Counted from the stretch's first letter, positions 50,715 through 60,809 are shown. The stretch is 64,000 nt of DNA from Beijerinckiaceae bacterium (GCA_903970475.1 CAJCIQ010000211.1:1-64000); one strand, 5' to 3'. Numbers and translations are program-made. The notes: generated from the sequence alone by a model not told the origin.

Positions 50715-53700
50715 CTAATTGGCTTTGAGGAAGGTGAGGGCTTTTTTGCTCCCATTCCCTTCGACCTGTAAAAAATACATACCGGTCGGCAGTTTAGATA
50801 TGTTCATGGGGGTAATCCGGGTCTTTTCGTCTGCGCCCATTTCAATACTCGTAGCCTGGACCAGGGTCCCTCCTGCATTGTATATCCTGAAAGCGATGTT
50901 ACCGGAGTACCCGTTCAGATTCACGTTGAGGGTGGAGCTGACCGGATTGGGGAATACCCGTGCCGACATAGCTGCTTCTTGCATGGCAGGAGGTGTAGGG
51001 AGTGCTTTTTCCACGTCCAATCCCATCACCGCCGTAGAAGTCCTTCCCAAGTTGTCTGTTACGGTCAATTGGAAAAGATAGTTACCCAAAGCCAGGCCAT
51101 TGATGTTGGTGTTGGCACTATCTGCTGCACTCAAGGTGACTTCAGAAGGGCCGGCCAATTCCAACCATACGTAGGAAGTCAGGGAGCCGCCCGTAGGGGC
51201 CAGGGATTCGGAGCCAACCAGGGCATAGCCATTTGCCGTTAAGCTGTCTGTCAGGGAAACCACCGTATCGGTATTGGCGATAACAGCTTTGGGGCTCTGG
51301 ATAGAAGCATCTACGGTAACCACCACGGTATCCGAGGCATTCCGCCCACTGTTGTCTGTCACGGTCAATGCGAACGTGTAGGTTCCCACCGTCAAATTGT
51401 AAGCCTCTGCCCTGGAAGCATCCGGGTTCCTCATTGCATATTGGGTGGGTCCGCTAATATAGGACCATTGATAAGAAATAATAGAATCGCCTGCGTCAGC
51501 AGAGGTATTGGCTATCATAGACGTGCTGTCTACAGGGAGTATAATGGTTTGATTTCCCCCAGCCGATACCGTCAGCGGCGTGATATTAGAACTGGACCCG
51601 GTGGTGCTGGTACCCGTGCTGGTAGATGAAGCCGCGTCTACAGTGATGACTACCGAATCACTGGCACTGAGTCCGAAGTTATCTTTGACAGTCAGCAACG
51701 CGGTATATACCCCGGCGGCCAGGGTTTTAAGTTCCGTCGAAGCCACTGTACGCGTTGAAAAGGAATACTTATCGCTGCCAGGGGCTCCGATCATCACCCA
51801 GGAGTAAGAAGTAATCTCGCCCCCGCTATTGGGATCTGAAGCACTGCCTTTCAAAGCAACCGAATCCAGGGGCAACTGAATCGTTTCGTTGGAACCAGCA
51901 CTTACTTTAAGGGCAGTGAACACTTGAGGTTTTACGGTGATCACTACCGTATCACTGGCGTTGTAACCCATGTTGTCTATTGCCGTCAGTACAGCGGTAT
52001 AAGTACCCGCCATCGCGACCTTCAATTCCGTCTTAGCAGATGTACGGCTGGAAAAAGAATATTTATCTGATCCCGGAGCTCCGACCATCACCCAGGAATA
52101 GCTACTGATCTGGCCACCCAGGTTGTAATCTGTAGCGCTACCACTTAAGGTCACACTGTCCAAGGGTAATTGTATAGTTTGGTCAGGTCCTGCGTTTACT
52201 ATGGGTTTGCCCTGCTTTACGATTACCGTCATCGTATCAGAAGTACTGAGACCGTAGTTATCTGTGGCTTTCAGGACGACGGTATAGGTTCCGTTAGTAA
52301 GGCCCCTCAGTTCTGTTTTTGCGGTAGTACGGGAAGAGAAAGAATAGCTATCAGCTGGGGCTCCTATCATTGTCCAGGAATAGGAGGATATGCTGCCTCC
52401 GCTGTTCAAATCGGAAGCGGACCCACTCAGGGCCACGGAGTCCGTCGGTAATGTGATGGTCTGATTAGCGCCTGCATAAACGGTGGGAGCGCTATATCCT
52501 GCTGCAGTCACATTGATAGTCAGAGTATCGGCTTTGCTCAGCTTCAGTGAATCTGAAATGTTAAGGGTCACTTTGTAGGTCCCTGCTGCCAGATCCGATA
52601 AGGTGGCCAGGGATGTGGCGGCACCCGAAAGGCTATAGCCAGAAGGACCACTGAGGACACTCCATTGGTAAGCCAGTTTTGCACCATTGGGATCTGAAGA
52701 TCCAGCCGCACTTAAGGAAACGCTGCTCGTAGGCAGATGCACCGTTGTATCTACCGGATCGGCAGCAATCACCAGGGGTTTGGTGACTGGGGGTACAGCG
52801 GCAGTGCTGGCGGCATTCACTATAACCAATACAGTGTCGGTACCGGTGAGGCCGAAATTATCGGTCACCTTCAGTACCACCTTATAGGTACCCTGCACCA
52901 GATTCCTGAACTCTGTTGCAGCATTAGTCGTGGTGGAAAAGCCATAGGTGGAGGGTCCACTCGCCACAGACCATTGGTAGGCGGTGATGGTTCCCCCGCT
53001 GTTGGGATCGGAGCCAGACCCACTTAAGGCAACGGAGTCCAGGGGAAGCGTAATGGCCGGATCAGTGCCGGCCGTGGCTTTTGGGCTGGACTTCGCACCC
53101 AGGTTTACGTTCACGGTGATTTTGGCAGAATCCTTCCGCCAGTTATTATCTATGGCACGCAATTGGAATACATAAGTTCCGGTGGTCAGGTTGGATATAG
53201 TTGCCGTCAGACCGGAAGGGATCGTGATCAGCGCCGTGGTAGGGCCGCTGACCTGGGTCCATAAGGTATAGTTGATTAAGGAACCTCCGTTTCCGGTAGC
53301 CGTTCCCGTTAGTGTCGTGGTCGAAGTGGTTATATTCTGTGTAGGCCCTGGATTAACCGTCGGCGGAGCCGTAATGGGAATAGGCAGGTTCAGGCAGTAG
53401 CTGGAGCTTCCGTTAGACACACAGAAGGGAGAAGAGGTGGAGTGAAGTTTCTGGTTCAACGGATCAACAGCCGTAATCCAGGGTACGTCGTAAGAGTTTG
53501 GATAATTTGACTCTATCAAGCCGGATATGTCACCTTCAAATATGCCATTTCCGCAAACATCCCCCTTATTCCTACCCCAGGAATAGAGTTGACCATGGGA
53601 ATCTTCCGCATAGGCATAGAACACATCGCCTGTGCCGCCAAATATATTGGTAAAACTGTGCAGGCCATTGGCAATGTGCACAGGTTTCTGTTGCAGGTTC

Positions 53701-54758
53701 TCTCCAACCCCCCAATCCCAGGCATAAGGGGTAGGGGTACCGCCTGTAGGAGCAGGATTTACGGTGTAGGTAGCAAAATTCAGTTCCTGCCCATTTCCGA
53801 TAGCTCCAACGGCATTATCCCCCCAGGCCCAGAGCGTGGAGTCTGTGAGAATAGCGTAGGACGCTTCACAGTTGACCGCGATTTTAGCCACTTTAGCGGG
53901 GAAACCCAATTGTCCATCCAATAAGGTGGGTGTATAAGACGCAGGCGCTTGTGACATGTAACCACTATTGCCAATGCCCAAGTAAGAAGTATAACAACCC
54001 CAACCATAGAGGGAGCCGTTACTTAACAGGGCATAGCTCCAGAGATTTCCACCCGCAATATCGGCAGCTTTTGAAGGCAGGTTGATCTTGGCAGGCAGAT
54101 AAGCAGAGGGATTGGAGCCTCTGGCCAGCAGCCAGGGAGAAGGATAGTAACCCCAGCCCCCCCAGGTCCATACATTACCTTGATTATCCAGGGCTATGCC
54201 TATCATACCGGCAGCAATTTTGGTGATCACCGTTCCGGAAGGAAAGGTCACCTGTACCGGCCTTGAGTTGGTCCCCCCCGCAGATCCGTTTCCCCGGATA
54301 CCCCCCTGGGTATTACCCCAAATCCAAACAGTCCCATCAGCTTTCAACGCCATCGTTTCATAACCATTGTTGTTGGTGGTAGCAACAACCTGAACGACGT
54401 TGGTAAAAGCATTACCCGAACTGTCCGTCATGATCTGGGTGGGGTTGGCCACGGAAGTCGTCTGGGTACCAATACCTACGTTGGCATATTGGTTTTCCCC
54501 CCAACTCCACACGTTACCGTTACCATCAACCAGTGCATAGTGGTGAAGGGCAGCACTGATCTGAACAATCGAAGACGGGCCTGTTACCTGTTGCACGTTA
54601 GCGTATTTCACATCATACGCCTGGTGCGTGGAGGTATTCAGGATAAAGCAATCATATTCACCGGCGCCCACCAAATACTTGGGGGTTTGCGAATAGGTTG
54701 CAGATAAGCCAAAAAAGTAGAATAATCCGGTGAAGAATAGCGTAAGTTTCAAATTCAT
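50715..54758 (-). CDS. Giant RCC1-repeat / PKD-repeat protein with T9SS tail
   Basis: A 1347-residue secreted protein. After a signal peptide (about 1-23), residues about 25-450 hold RCC1/ATS1-type beta-propeller repeats with ALVDGNGNVWSWGENQYANV and repeated G-x-x-WxWG motifs (GYETMALKADGTVWIWGNT, YALLSNGSLYGWG). From about 460 to 1250 come eight PKD/K319L-like repeats of about 100 residues, the middle ones nearly identical, each with a Y-x-W motif, LxxGTYT and DNxGxxxSDTVxV. Residues about 1265-1347 are a type A T9SS sorting domain (RVFPNPVSSTLNV to PTGMYFLQVEG). It should be a long surface or secreted adhesin-like protein. No partner gene is evident. Confidence 0.9.
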   Translation of the reverse strand: MNLKLTLFFTGLFYFFGLSATYSQTPKYLVGAGEYDCFILNTSTHQAYDVKYANVQQVTGPSSIVQISAALHHYALVDGNGNVWSWGENQYANVGIGTQTTSVANPTQIMTDSSGNAFTNVVQVVATTNNNGYETMALKADGTVWIWGNTQGGIRGNGSAGGTNSRPVQVTFPSGTVITKIAAGMIGIALDNQGNVWTWGGWGYYPSPWLLARGSNPSAYLPAKINLPSKAADIAGGNLWSYALLSNGSLYGWGCYTSYLGIGNSGYMSQAPASYTPTLLDGQLGFPAKVAKIAVNCEASYAILTDSTLWAWGDNAVGAIGNGQELNFATYTVNPAPTGGTPTPYAWDWGVGENLQQKPVHIANGLHSFTNIFGGTGDVFYAYAEDSHGQLYSWGRNKGDVCGNGIFEGDISGLIESNYPNSYDVPWITAVDPLNQKLHSTSSPFCVSNGSSSYCLNLPIPITAPPTVNPGPTQNITTSTTTLTGTATGNGGSLINYTLWTQVSGPTTALITIPSGLTATISNLTTGTYVFQLRAIDNNWRKDSAKITVNVNLGAKSSPKATAGTDPAITLPLDSVALSGSGSDPNSGGTITAYQWSVASGPSTYGFSTTTNAATEFRNLVQGTYKVVLKVTDNFGLTGTDTVLVIVNAASTAAVPPVTKPLVIAADPVDTTVHLPTSSVSLSAAGSSDPNGAKLAYQWSVLSGPSGYSLSGAATSLATLSDLAAGTYKVTLNISDSLKLSKADTLTINVTAAGYSAPTVYAGANQTITLPTDSVALSGSASDLNSGGSISSYSWTMIGAPADSYSFSSRTTAKTELRGLTNGTYTVVLKATDNYGLSTSDTMTVIVKQGKPIVNAGPDQTIQLPLDSVTLSGSATDYNLGGQISSYSWVMVGAPGSDKYSFSSRTSAKTELKVAMAGTYTAVLTAIDNMGYNASDTVVITVKPQVFTALKVSAGSNETIQLPLDSVALKGSASDPNSGGEITSYSWVMIGAPGSDKYSFSTRTVASTELKTLAAGVYTALLTVKDNFGLSASDSVVITVDAASSTSTGTSTTGSSSNITPLTVSAGGNQTIILPVDSTSMIANTSADAGDSIISYQWSYISGPTQYAMRNPDASRAEAYNLTVGTYTFALTVTDNSGRNASDTVVVTVDASIQSPKAVIANTDTVVSLTDSLTANGYALVGSESLAPTGGSLTSYVWLELAGPSEVTLSAADSANTNINGLALGNYLFQLTVTDNLGRTSTAVMGLDVEKALPTPPAMQEAAMSARVFPNPVSSTLNVNLNGYSGNIAFRIYNAGGTLVQATSIEMGADEKTRITPMNISKLPTGMYFLQVEGNGSKKALTFLKAN
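51009..53378 (-). repeat. Eight tandem PKD-like repeat units within the giant protein
   Basis: About 300-bp units. Units 4-6 share SYSWVMIGAPGSDKYSF-like cores (SYSWTMIGAPADSYSF, SYSWVMVGAPGSDKYSF, SYSWVMIGAPGSDKYSF) and a following SSRTxAKTEL, so they look recently duplicated, whereas units 1-3, 7 and 8 are diverged. High DNA similarity would make the repeat number prone to change and hard to assemble. Confidence 0.7.
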
Positions 54759-54932
54759 ATTCTAGGATATTTGGATGGACTTTCGATTTGGATCTCTTGT
54801 AGAATTATAATCATTCTTATCTTCAGTTAATTCATAAGCGTAACGGAACATCGGATTGGTCTGAAAATCTTTTTTCCTGAATCGGCAATATTCATACCAA
54901 TCGTTAATAAGTTGTAAAAAAACTTTTCCACT

Positions 54933-55508
54933 ATGAACAGAAGAAGAGCCATCGGAAGCATAGTAGTGACGGGCATCGCAGGGGTAAGCGTGTTGACCGG
55001 CATGGAATGGTTTAAAGGCAGGAAGAAGCCTGACCTTCAATACCTTGATCATAGCAAAAGTACCATGGATGCCCTTGCGGAATCCATCATCCCCGCTAGT
55101 AATACACCGGGAGCAGGGGCATGTGGATTGGGTGATTTTATTATAAAAATGGTCAAAGAATGCTCCAGCGAAGCCGACCGAAATCTTTTCATAGATGGTC
55201 TTAAACAACTTCAAAACCGGACCCAGGATATTTACGGCAAAAAATTTGAGCTATGTTCTATGCCTCAGCAGAGGGATATACTACAACATTTTGCCAAGGC
55301 GGCCCAACCCATGAAGGGGATTTTGGGCAAGATCGAGGTAAAGTATTTACCAAAACCATTTTTCACTACCTTAAAAGAATATACGGTCATGGGTTACTGT
55401 ACTTCCGAAACGGGAGCCACCCAAGGCTTGGCCTATGTGCTCGTTCCCGGGGCTTATCGTGGCTGTATACCACTACAGACCGGTCAGAAAGCCTGGGCAA
55501 CCAGATAA
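54933..55508 (+). CDS. Gluconate 2-dehydrogenase subunit 3-like protein
   Basis: A 191-residue protein with an N-terminal RR-containing signal (MNRRRAIGSIVVTGIAGVSV), fitting twin-arginine or Sec export. STMDALAESIIPASNTPGAG is the typical G2DH subunit 3 segment (xxxLxEtIIPatdtPGA), followed by helical sequence and MGYCTSETGATQGLAYVLVP. In characterised dehydrogenases this small subunit accompanies a GMC-type flavoprotein. The GMC gene follows by 25 bp, so they form a pair. Confidence 0.88.
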   Translation: MNRRRAIGSIVVTGIAGVSVLTGMEWFKGRKKPDLQYLDHSKSTMDALAESIIPASNTPGAGACGLGDFIIKMVKECSSEADRNLFIDGLKQLQNRTQDIYGKKFELCSMPQQRDILQHFAKAAQPMKGILGKIEVKYLPKPFFTTLKEYTVMGYCTSETGATQGLAYVLVPGAYRGCIPLQTGQKAWATR

Positions 55509-55533
55509 ATCTTTGTAACCACAAACCATAACT

Positions 55534-57285
55534 ATGGGGGCACCTTCACAGCGTCCACCCAACGGAGATTCCGTCCAACAGGCCGCACTGATTAATACAA
55601 AAGGAGTAGATACCCATACCTTCGATGCCATTGTCATCGGATCCGGCATATCCGGAGGCTGGGCAGCCAAAGAGCTTTGCGGGAAGGGCCTCAAAACCCT
55701 GGTTCTGGAAAGGGGCAGGAACATCGTTCATGTCAAAGACTACGATACCGCCTTTAAAAGCCCCTGGTACTTTCCTCACCGACTGCGCAATTCGGACCAG
55801 GACAAAGCAGACAATCCCATTCAGTCCACCGTATATGATGAAGCCACCAAACAATTCTTCGTTTCTGACAAAGAGCATCCTTATATACAGGAGAAGCCCT
55901 TTCATTGGGTTAGGGGATATCAGTTAGGCGGCAGGTCCCTGACCTGGGGTCGTCAGTGCTACAGGCTTAGTGACCTGGACTTCGGAGCCAATCAAGCAGA
56001 TGGCCACGGGGTTGACTGGCCCATCCGGTATAAGGACATAGCCCCCTGGTATGACTATGTAGAACAGTTTGTGGGCATTAGCGGCCAGGCGGAAGGATTA
56101 GCTCAACTACCCGATGGACAGTTCCTTCCGCCCATGGAGATGAATTGCGCCGAAACCCAGTTTGCCCAACGCATAAAAGCGCATTACCCGGAGCGCGTCA
56201 TCACGATTGCCCGGGTCGCCAACCTCACCCAAGGCTGGAACGGCAGGGGACCTTGCCAATTCAGGAACCTTTGCATGAGGGGCTGTCCCTTTAGCGGATA
56301 TTTCAGTTCCAACGCCGCCACCCTACCCGCTGCCCAGTCCACGGGCAACCTAACGTTACTGACAGACGCCATCGTCATAGAAGTACTCTACGACGAAACG
56401 ACCCGCAAGGCCAAAGGCGTAAGGGTCATGGACCAGCATACCCACCAGGTAACCGAGTACTTCGCCCGCATCCTCTTCATTAACGCCTCTACCATCGCCA
56501 CAGCCGCCCTGCTCCTGGGTTCGGTAAGCCGTAGTTTCCCCCAGGGATTGGGCAATTCCAGCGGGCAGGTAGGCCATAACCTGATGGACCACCATACCGG
56601 TACCGGAGGCTTTGGCATCCTGGAAGGATTCGAGGATCAATATTATGCTGGCCGGCGGCCGGCTGGGTTCTATGTTCCCCGCTTTGTGAATCTGGGAACC
56701 GATAAAAACAACCGCAAGGAATATGTGAGGGGATTCGGATACCAGGGCATAGGTATACGCATGGAATGGCCGGAGCTTACCACCCTGGAAGGATTTGGTC
56801 CGGACTTTAAAGAAAAGCTCCTCAAACCAGGGCCCTGGCAGCTATGGATGGGCGCCTACGGAGAGACCCTACCCTATTATGAAAACCATATTCAATTATC
56901 AAAAGATCAGAAGGACCAGTGGGGCCTGCCGCTGGTGAAGATACACTTTGAATACCAGGCCAATGAAGAGGCCATGCGCGAAGACGAAGAAGCATACACC
57001 ATGGAAATGATGAAAGCCGCAGGATTGACCGGGATCTCCACTTACAGGCATTTTGATGCTCCAGGTTCGGCAGTCCACGAGATGGGCACCGTCCGCATGG
57101 GCAATGATCCCCGTACCTCGGTATTGAATGGGTATAACCAAATGCATGATGTTCCCAATGTATTCATTACGGATGGAAGCTGTATGACTTCTTCGGCCTG
57201 GCAGAATCCATCCTTGACCTACATGGCACTGACGGCAAGGGCTTGTGACTATGCCTTATCCGAACTCAAGGCGGGAAGGCTATGA
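55534..57285 (+). CDS. GMC-family flavin-dependent oxidoreductase (gluconate dehydrogenase-like)
   Basis: A 583-residue flavoenzyme. FDAIVIGSGISGGWAAKELC (about 29-48) is the FAD-binding Rossmann motif; FHWVRGYQLGGRSLTWGRQC matches the GMC signature 1 region; NLCMRGCPFSGYFSSNAATL has paired cysteines as in gluconate and related dehydrogenases; the C-terminus has SAVHEMGTVRMGNDPRTSVL and NVFITDGSCMTSSAWQNPSL with the catalytic histidine/asparagine region. It oxidises an alcohol or sugar, in the periplasm if exported with subunit 3. No cytochrome c subunit is adjacent. The final 37 bp overlap the convergent GT14 gene. Confidence 0.9.
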   Translation: MGAPSQRPPNGDSVQQAALINTKGVDTHTFDAIVIGSGISGGWAAKELCGKGLKTLVLERGRNIVHVKDYDTAFKSPWYFPHRLRNSDQDKADNPIQSTVYDEATKQFFVSDKEHPYIQEKPFHWVRGYQLGGRSLTWGRQCYRLSDLDFGANQADGHGVDWPIRYKDIAPWYDYVEQFVGISGQAEGLAQLPDGQFLPPMEMNCAETQFAQRIKAHYPERVITIARVANLTQGWNGRGPCQFRNLCMRGCPFSGYFSSNAATLPAAQSTGNLTLLTDAIVIEVLYDETTRKAKGVRVMDQHTHQVTEYFARILFINASTIATAALLLGSVSRSFPQGLGNSSGQVGHNLMDHHTGTGGFGILEGFEDQYYAGRRPAGFYVPRFVNLGTDKNNRKEYVRGFGYQGIGIRMEWPELTTLEGFGPDFKEKLLKPGPWQLWMGAYGETLPYYENHIQLSKDQKDQWGLPLVKIHFEYQANEEAMREDEEAYTMEMMKAAGLTGISTYRHFDAPGSAVHEMGTVRMGNDPRTSVLNGYNQMHDVPNVFITDGSCMTSSAWQNPSLTYMALTARACDYALSELKAGRL

Positions 57286-58151
57286 GCACGCAAGGTATCC
57301 ATGACGGCCGTATCCACTTCGGGATCGAATTTGCGGGCAAAAAACTTTCCCGACCCCATCAATGTGTTGAGGTCTTCCATGCGCAATACCTTTGGATTGG
57401 GCTTGCCTTCTGACCAATCCGTGTAGAGGAGGTTATCAGCAATGCATTTGCGATAAGGAGAGTTATAGAGGATGGTGGAAAAAACGAGTTCATCCGAGCC
57501 CCAGGCATATTTGAAGAATTTGCCCAGCTCCGGATGCGCATCCAGGAAATCAATGGCATAACGGAGAGCCCCACCCGAAAGGGTGAACCAACCGCTGCGT
57601 CCAGCCAGCGCATACCCACGCAATGGAAACTTCCTTTGCGGCAACAGCAGGTTAGCCATTTTCTGGATGAAGTACTTGCCAGGGACCCTCCAGTGATCGA
57701 GGTTATACTTCCAGGCATGGGCATGGGCGTCTTTCCACCAACTGAGTGCTTCCGGTCTTTGGGACAGTGGATCTCCCGAAAGGGGATCCACATAGCAGGT
57801 GATGAATTCCTTACCCTGGTTGGTTTGCAGGAATTCAAGGAACTGAGCAGCAGGTTGTAAAGGAAGATCCTGTCCTGAAATAAGGTTTATGTAATCATAA
57901 GAACCCCTGGAAATGGCTTCAGCCAAAGCATTACGCATGCCCAATACCAAACTGTATTCCGCCCAGCGAATGTCTGTCCTGGCGGCACAGAGGTACACAC
58001 CAGGCGTTTGGTTCAAGAAGAGGTAAGGTCCGATGTCCACTTTAGCATCTACATGTACAAAGCAATCGATGTCAGGATGAGCGAGTATACTAACCAGTTG
58101 TGCCACCTGTGCTGGGTTCTTGTGGACCAGGATAACGTGAGCTGCGCGCAT
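57249..58151 (-). CDS. GT14-family beta-1,6-N-acetylglucosaminyltransferase-like (core-2/I-branching type)
   Basis: A 300-residue protein. AAHVILVHKNPAQVAQLVSI, CFVHVDAKVDIGPY and INLISGQDLPLQP match the core-2/I-branching (GT14) family, in which a DLP-type loop follows an NLISGQD segment. LKYxWGSDE-like AWGSDELVFSTIL gives the catalytic glutamate region. It would add a branching N-acetylglucosamine or similar residue to a glycan. The family is best known from eukaryotes but occurs in Bacteroidota surface-glycan loci. It ends convergent with the GMC gene. Confidence 0.85.
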   Translation of the reverse strand: MRAAHVILVHKNPAQVAQLVSILAHPDIDCFVHVDAKVDIGPYLFLNQTPGVYLCAARTDIRWAEYSLVLGMRNALAEAISRGSYDYINLISGQDLPLQPAAQFLEFLQTNQGKEFITCYVDPLSGDPLSQRPEALSWWKDAHAHAWKYNLDHWRVPGKYFIQKMANLLLPQRKFPLRGYALAGRSGWFTLSGGALRYAIDFLDAHPELGKFFKYAWGSDELVFSTILYNSPYRKCIADNLLYTDWSEGKPNPKVLRMEDLNTLMGSGKFFARKFDPEVDTAVMDTLRAHSLPALSSDKA

Positions 58152-58218
58152 AGTTAATGAATCAAATATAAAATTGTATGTTTGCCTGGCCTACCTGGCC
58201 TATTAAACCCTGGAACTT

Positions 58219-59574
58219 TTGAAAAAATATTTCTCTTCATATTGGATCAGATCTGCATTTTACACTGTTTCACAAAGGCTCTCCATCACCCTATTCGGAT
58301 TTTTCAGCCTGATGATCCTCGCCCGGCATATTCTTCCGGAGAGTATGGGTATCTGGGCCCTGTTCACGGTAGTGACCACTGTGTTCGAAACAACAAAAGT
58401 AGGACTCCTTAAAAATGCTCATATCCTATACGTAACCGGCACCCAAGATACCCACCAAAAAACAGTGATTGCTTCATCTTCCTTGCTCATTAACGCTACG
58501 ATAACATTAATCTTTATCCTGCTCATCCTCCTTTGTGGCTCCTGGCTGAGTAAATTGTTAGGTTCCGGGGAGGGGCTAAACACCCTCCTTCACCTGTTCA
58601 TTCCCGGTTTGATTGCCATGGTCATCTTCTCCCATATGGAGGCCATCTCCCAATCCCACCTGGACTTCAAAGGCGTTTTCGCAGGCTACTTTGTACGCCA
58701 GGTTGTTTTTTTCGCCATCGTTGCTTACCACGCCATTTTCAAAGTCCCCATCGCCCTGGAAAGACTCTCGATATATTGGTCCATTTCCATATTGGCCGGC
58801 ACCGTCTTCATCTATTGGTACAGCCGTCCCCACCTCCATAACAAATTCAACCCATCCCTGGGCTGGATTAAGAAAATCACGGGCTATGGCAAGTATATTT
58901 TTGCTTCAGGGCTGATATCTAACCTCTACACCAACATGGACCAGCTCATGACAGCGGGCGTGATGAAATTACCCGCTGTGGTGGCCTCCTACAACATATC
59001 CAACCGGATCAATGCCGTCATCGACGTACCTTCCTTTGCGGCCGCTGACGTGATCTTTCCCAAGGTATCCATGGCCTCTGCCCTGGAAGGTGAAGGAAAG
59101 GTTAAGTACCTTTACGAACGCATGGTGGCCCTGCTGTCCTGCTTTGTCGTACCCCTTACCCTGGTCATCATCATCTTTGCCAAATGGGTGGTCCTCGTGG
59201 TAGGCGGAAAGCAGTACGTCAGCCAAGCCACCCCTATCCTCCAGCTCTACATGATCACCGGGCTACTGAGGCCCATGCAAAACCAGGCAGCCAACCTGCT
59301 CAACTCCATAGGTAAACCCGCCCTTTGCTTTATCCTCAACGCAGTCACCCTTGGAGCCAACCTTTTTATCAGTTACCTCTGCATAAAGCACTTCGGCTAC
59401 ATAGGCGCCGCCATTGCTTCGGTGTTCACCTATGGCATAAGCCTTCCCGTCTGGTACTACGTCGTCAAACGGCTGGTAGGTGCAGAAGCCAGGAATATCA
59501 TTGCCTACATGAGGGAATACTATTCCCTGTTCTTCAAAAAAGGGTTAGGGTTGATCCTGGGGTTAAAATCATAA
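58219..59574 (+). CDS. Wzx-like polysaccharide flippase
   Basis: A 451-residue membrane protein starting at a TTG at 58219. Around twelve membrane helices are visible: TLFGFFSLMILARHILPES near the start, TITLIFILLILLCGSWL, LFIPGLIAMVIFSHMEAI, and later FVVPLTLVIIIFAKWVVLV. QSHLDFKGVFAGYFVRQVVF is the conserved loop of the MATE-related polysaccharide transporter families. It would move the lipid-linked repeat unit across the inner membrane. It lies between GT14 and GT4 genes; the next gene on the other strand starts 11 bp after its stop. Confidence 0.88.
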   Translation: MKKYFSSYWIRSAFYTVSQRLSITLFGFFSLMILARHILPESMGIWALFTVVTTVFETTKVGLLKNAHILYVTGTQDTHQKTVIASSSLLINATITLIFILLILLCGSWLSKLLGSGEGLNTLLHLFIPGLIAMVIFSHMEAISQSHLDFKGVFAGYFVRQVVFFAIVAYHAIFKVPIALERLSIYWSISILAGTVFIYWYSRPHLHNKFNPSLGWIKKITGYGKYIFASGLISNLYTNMDQLMTAGVMKLPAVVASYNISNRINAVIDVPSFAAADVIFPKVSMASALEGEGKVKYLYERMVALLSCFVVPLTLVIIIFAKWVVLVVGGKQYVSQATPILQLYMITGLLRPMQNQAANLLNSIGKPALCFILNAVTLGANLFISYLCIKHFGYIGAAIASVFTYGISLPVWYYVVKRLVGAEARNIIAYMREYYSLFFKKGLGLILGLKS

Positions 59575-59584
59575 GGAATACAGA

Positions 59585-60763
59585 CTAAACTTGGTTGGCC
59601 AGTTCAGGAAAAGCCACTCCGGCCGCTTCCTGGAAACTCTCTGCCCAACTATCCCAATTAAGCCTTTCTTCATAACGCATCCTTGAGGAATGAACCAGTT
59701 GCTCGAAACGTTCCTGGTCCTTAAATAGCTCTGATATGAGGAGTGCATACAGGCGACCGTCGGCATGGTAAGGTAAGCAGTATCCATTGACTCCGTCCTG
59801 TACGACTTCCGGAACACCCCCTGTTTCCGTGGTGATGGCTGGTACCCCAAAGGCATTTGCCTCACAGGCTACAGACAGGGACGCGTCCGCACGCGTAGGT
59901 AATAGCAGAAAATGTACGGTAGAAAGTACCTCTGAGAAACGAACCTGGTCAGCCTGGTCGTTTCGGTTGAGAAAAGGGATGACTTCCATGTCCGGGTGCT
60001 CCACCCCTGGCGGAGGCTGGCATCCGCAGACAATCAGACGGGCGTCTTCCCCGTGGACCTCCCTTATTTGCTGTAGGGCCTGAAAAGCGATATTTCCGCC
60101 CTTCCTTTCCCAATCCCTGGCTAAAAACAGCATCGTCAGGCGGGGATTGCCAAACTTGCGGTAGATGATGTCCAGTTCGGGCTTTGAGTCCATGTTGGCG
60201 CCGGGAGGGATCACGGTTACCCTTCTGGCATTGATCTTATAATCCTGGATAGCGGAGGCTGCCGCCCATTCGGAGGAAAAAACAGACAGGTTACTTCTTC
60301 TTAAGGAACGGCGCTCCAGGAAGTTCCCTTCCCAGCGGGATAGCCAGGAGATCTTTTTGTAGCCAGGGTCATTATAGTGGGCTACCAGTTGAAAAGTAGT
60401 ATCGCTAATGAGCACGACGGGTAGGTCGGTTTTGAAATAAGCCAGTTCAACACTGGAGGAAGAAGGGGCGCAAACCAGGTCATAGGACTGCCCTTTCATT
60501 TTACGCCTCAGTACCTTGGCATAATATAAGCTCAAAGGAATACTGAACTGGGCGAAGTATTCGGTACCAAAGACGATCCTGATGGACTTCGCTATGGCCC
60601 TGAATAATTTATCCAGCCAATGTGGAATATGCACGGGGCCTAACAGGTCCACTTCTCCTATATGCTGCTGAAGGGCTTTTGCAATGTAATAGGTAGTGCC
60701 GGACCAGGTACGCTTGTCCCTGGGATCATTTCCAGTCAAGTATGCAATCTTAAGTTTACGCAA
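59585..60763 (-). CDS. Glycosyltransferase family 4
   Basis: A 392-residue GT-B enzyme. LKIAYLTGNDPRDKRTWSGT and TYYIAKALQQ form the first half; RVTVIPPGANMDSKPELDII, LFLARDWERKGGNIAFQALQ, and EVLSTVHFLLLPTRADASLS to EANAFGVPAITTETGGVPEV (the E-x7-E donor motif) form the second. It transfers a sugar from a nucleotide donor to a lipid-linked glycan. It follows another GT4 gene by 46 bp on the same strand. Confidence 0.9.
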   Translation of the reverse strand: MRKLKIAYLTGNDPRDKRTWSGTTYYIAKALQQHIGEVDLLGPVHIPHWLDKLFRAIAKSIRIVFGTEYFAQFSIPLSLYYAKVLRRKMKGQSYDLVCAPSSSSVELAYFKTDLPVVLISDTTFQLVAHYNDPGYKKISWLSRWEGNFLERRSLRRSNLSVFSSEWAAASAIQDYKINARRVTVIPPGANMDSKPELDIIYRKFGNPRLTMLFLARDWERKGGNIAFQALQQIREVHGEDARLIVCGCQPPPGVEHPDMEVIPFLNRNDQADQVRFSEVLSTVHFLLLPTRADASLSVACEANAFGVPAITTETGGVPEVVQDGVNGYCLPYHADGRLYALLISELFKDQERFEQLVHSSRMRYEERLNWDSWAESFQEAAGVAFPELANQV

Positions 60764-60809
60764 GTTGGGTAGGTTAACGAAACGATAAAGAATCCCGATC
60801 AGGCCTTAA

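Noticed and set aside
54762-55214. 150-residue minus-strand frame
   Set aside because: Antisense to the start of the gluconate dehydrogenase subunit 3-like gene, whose motifs are clear on the other strand.
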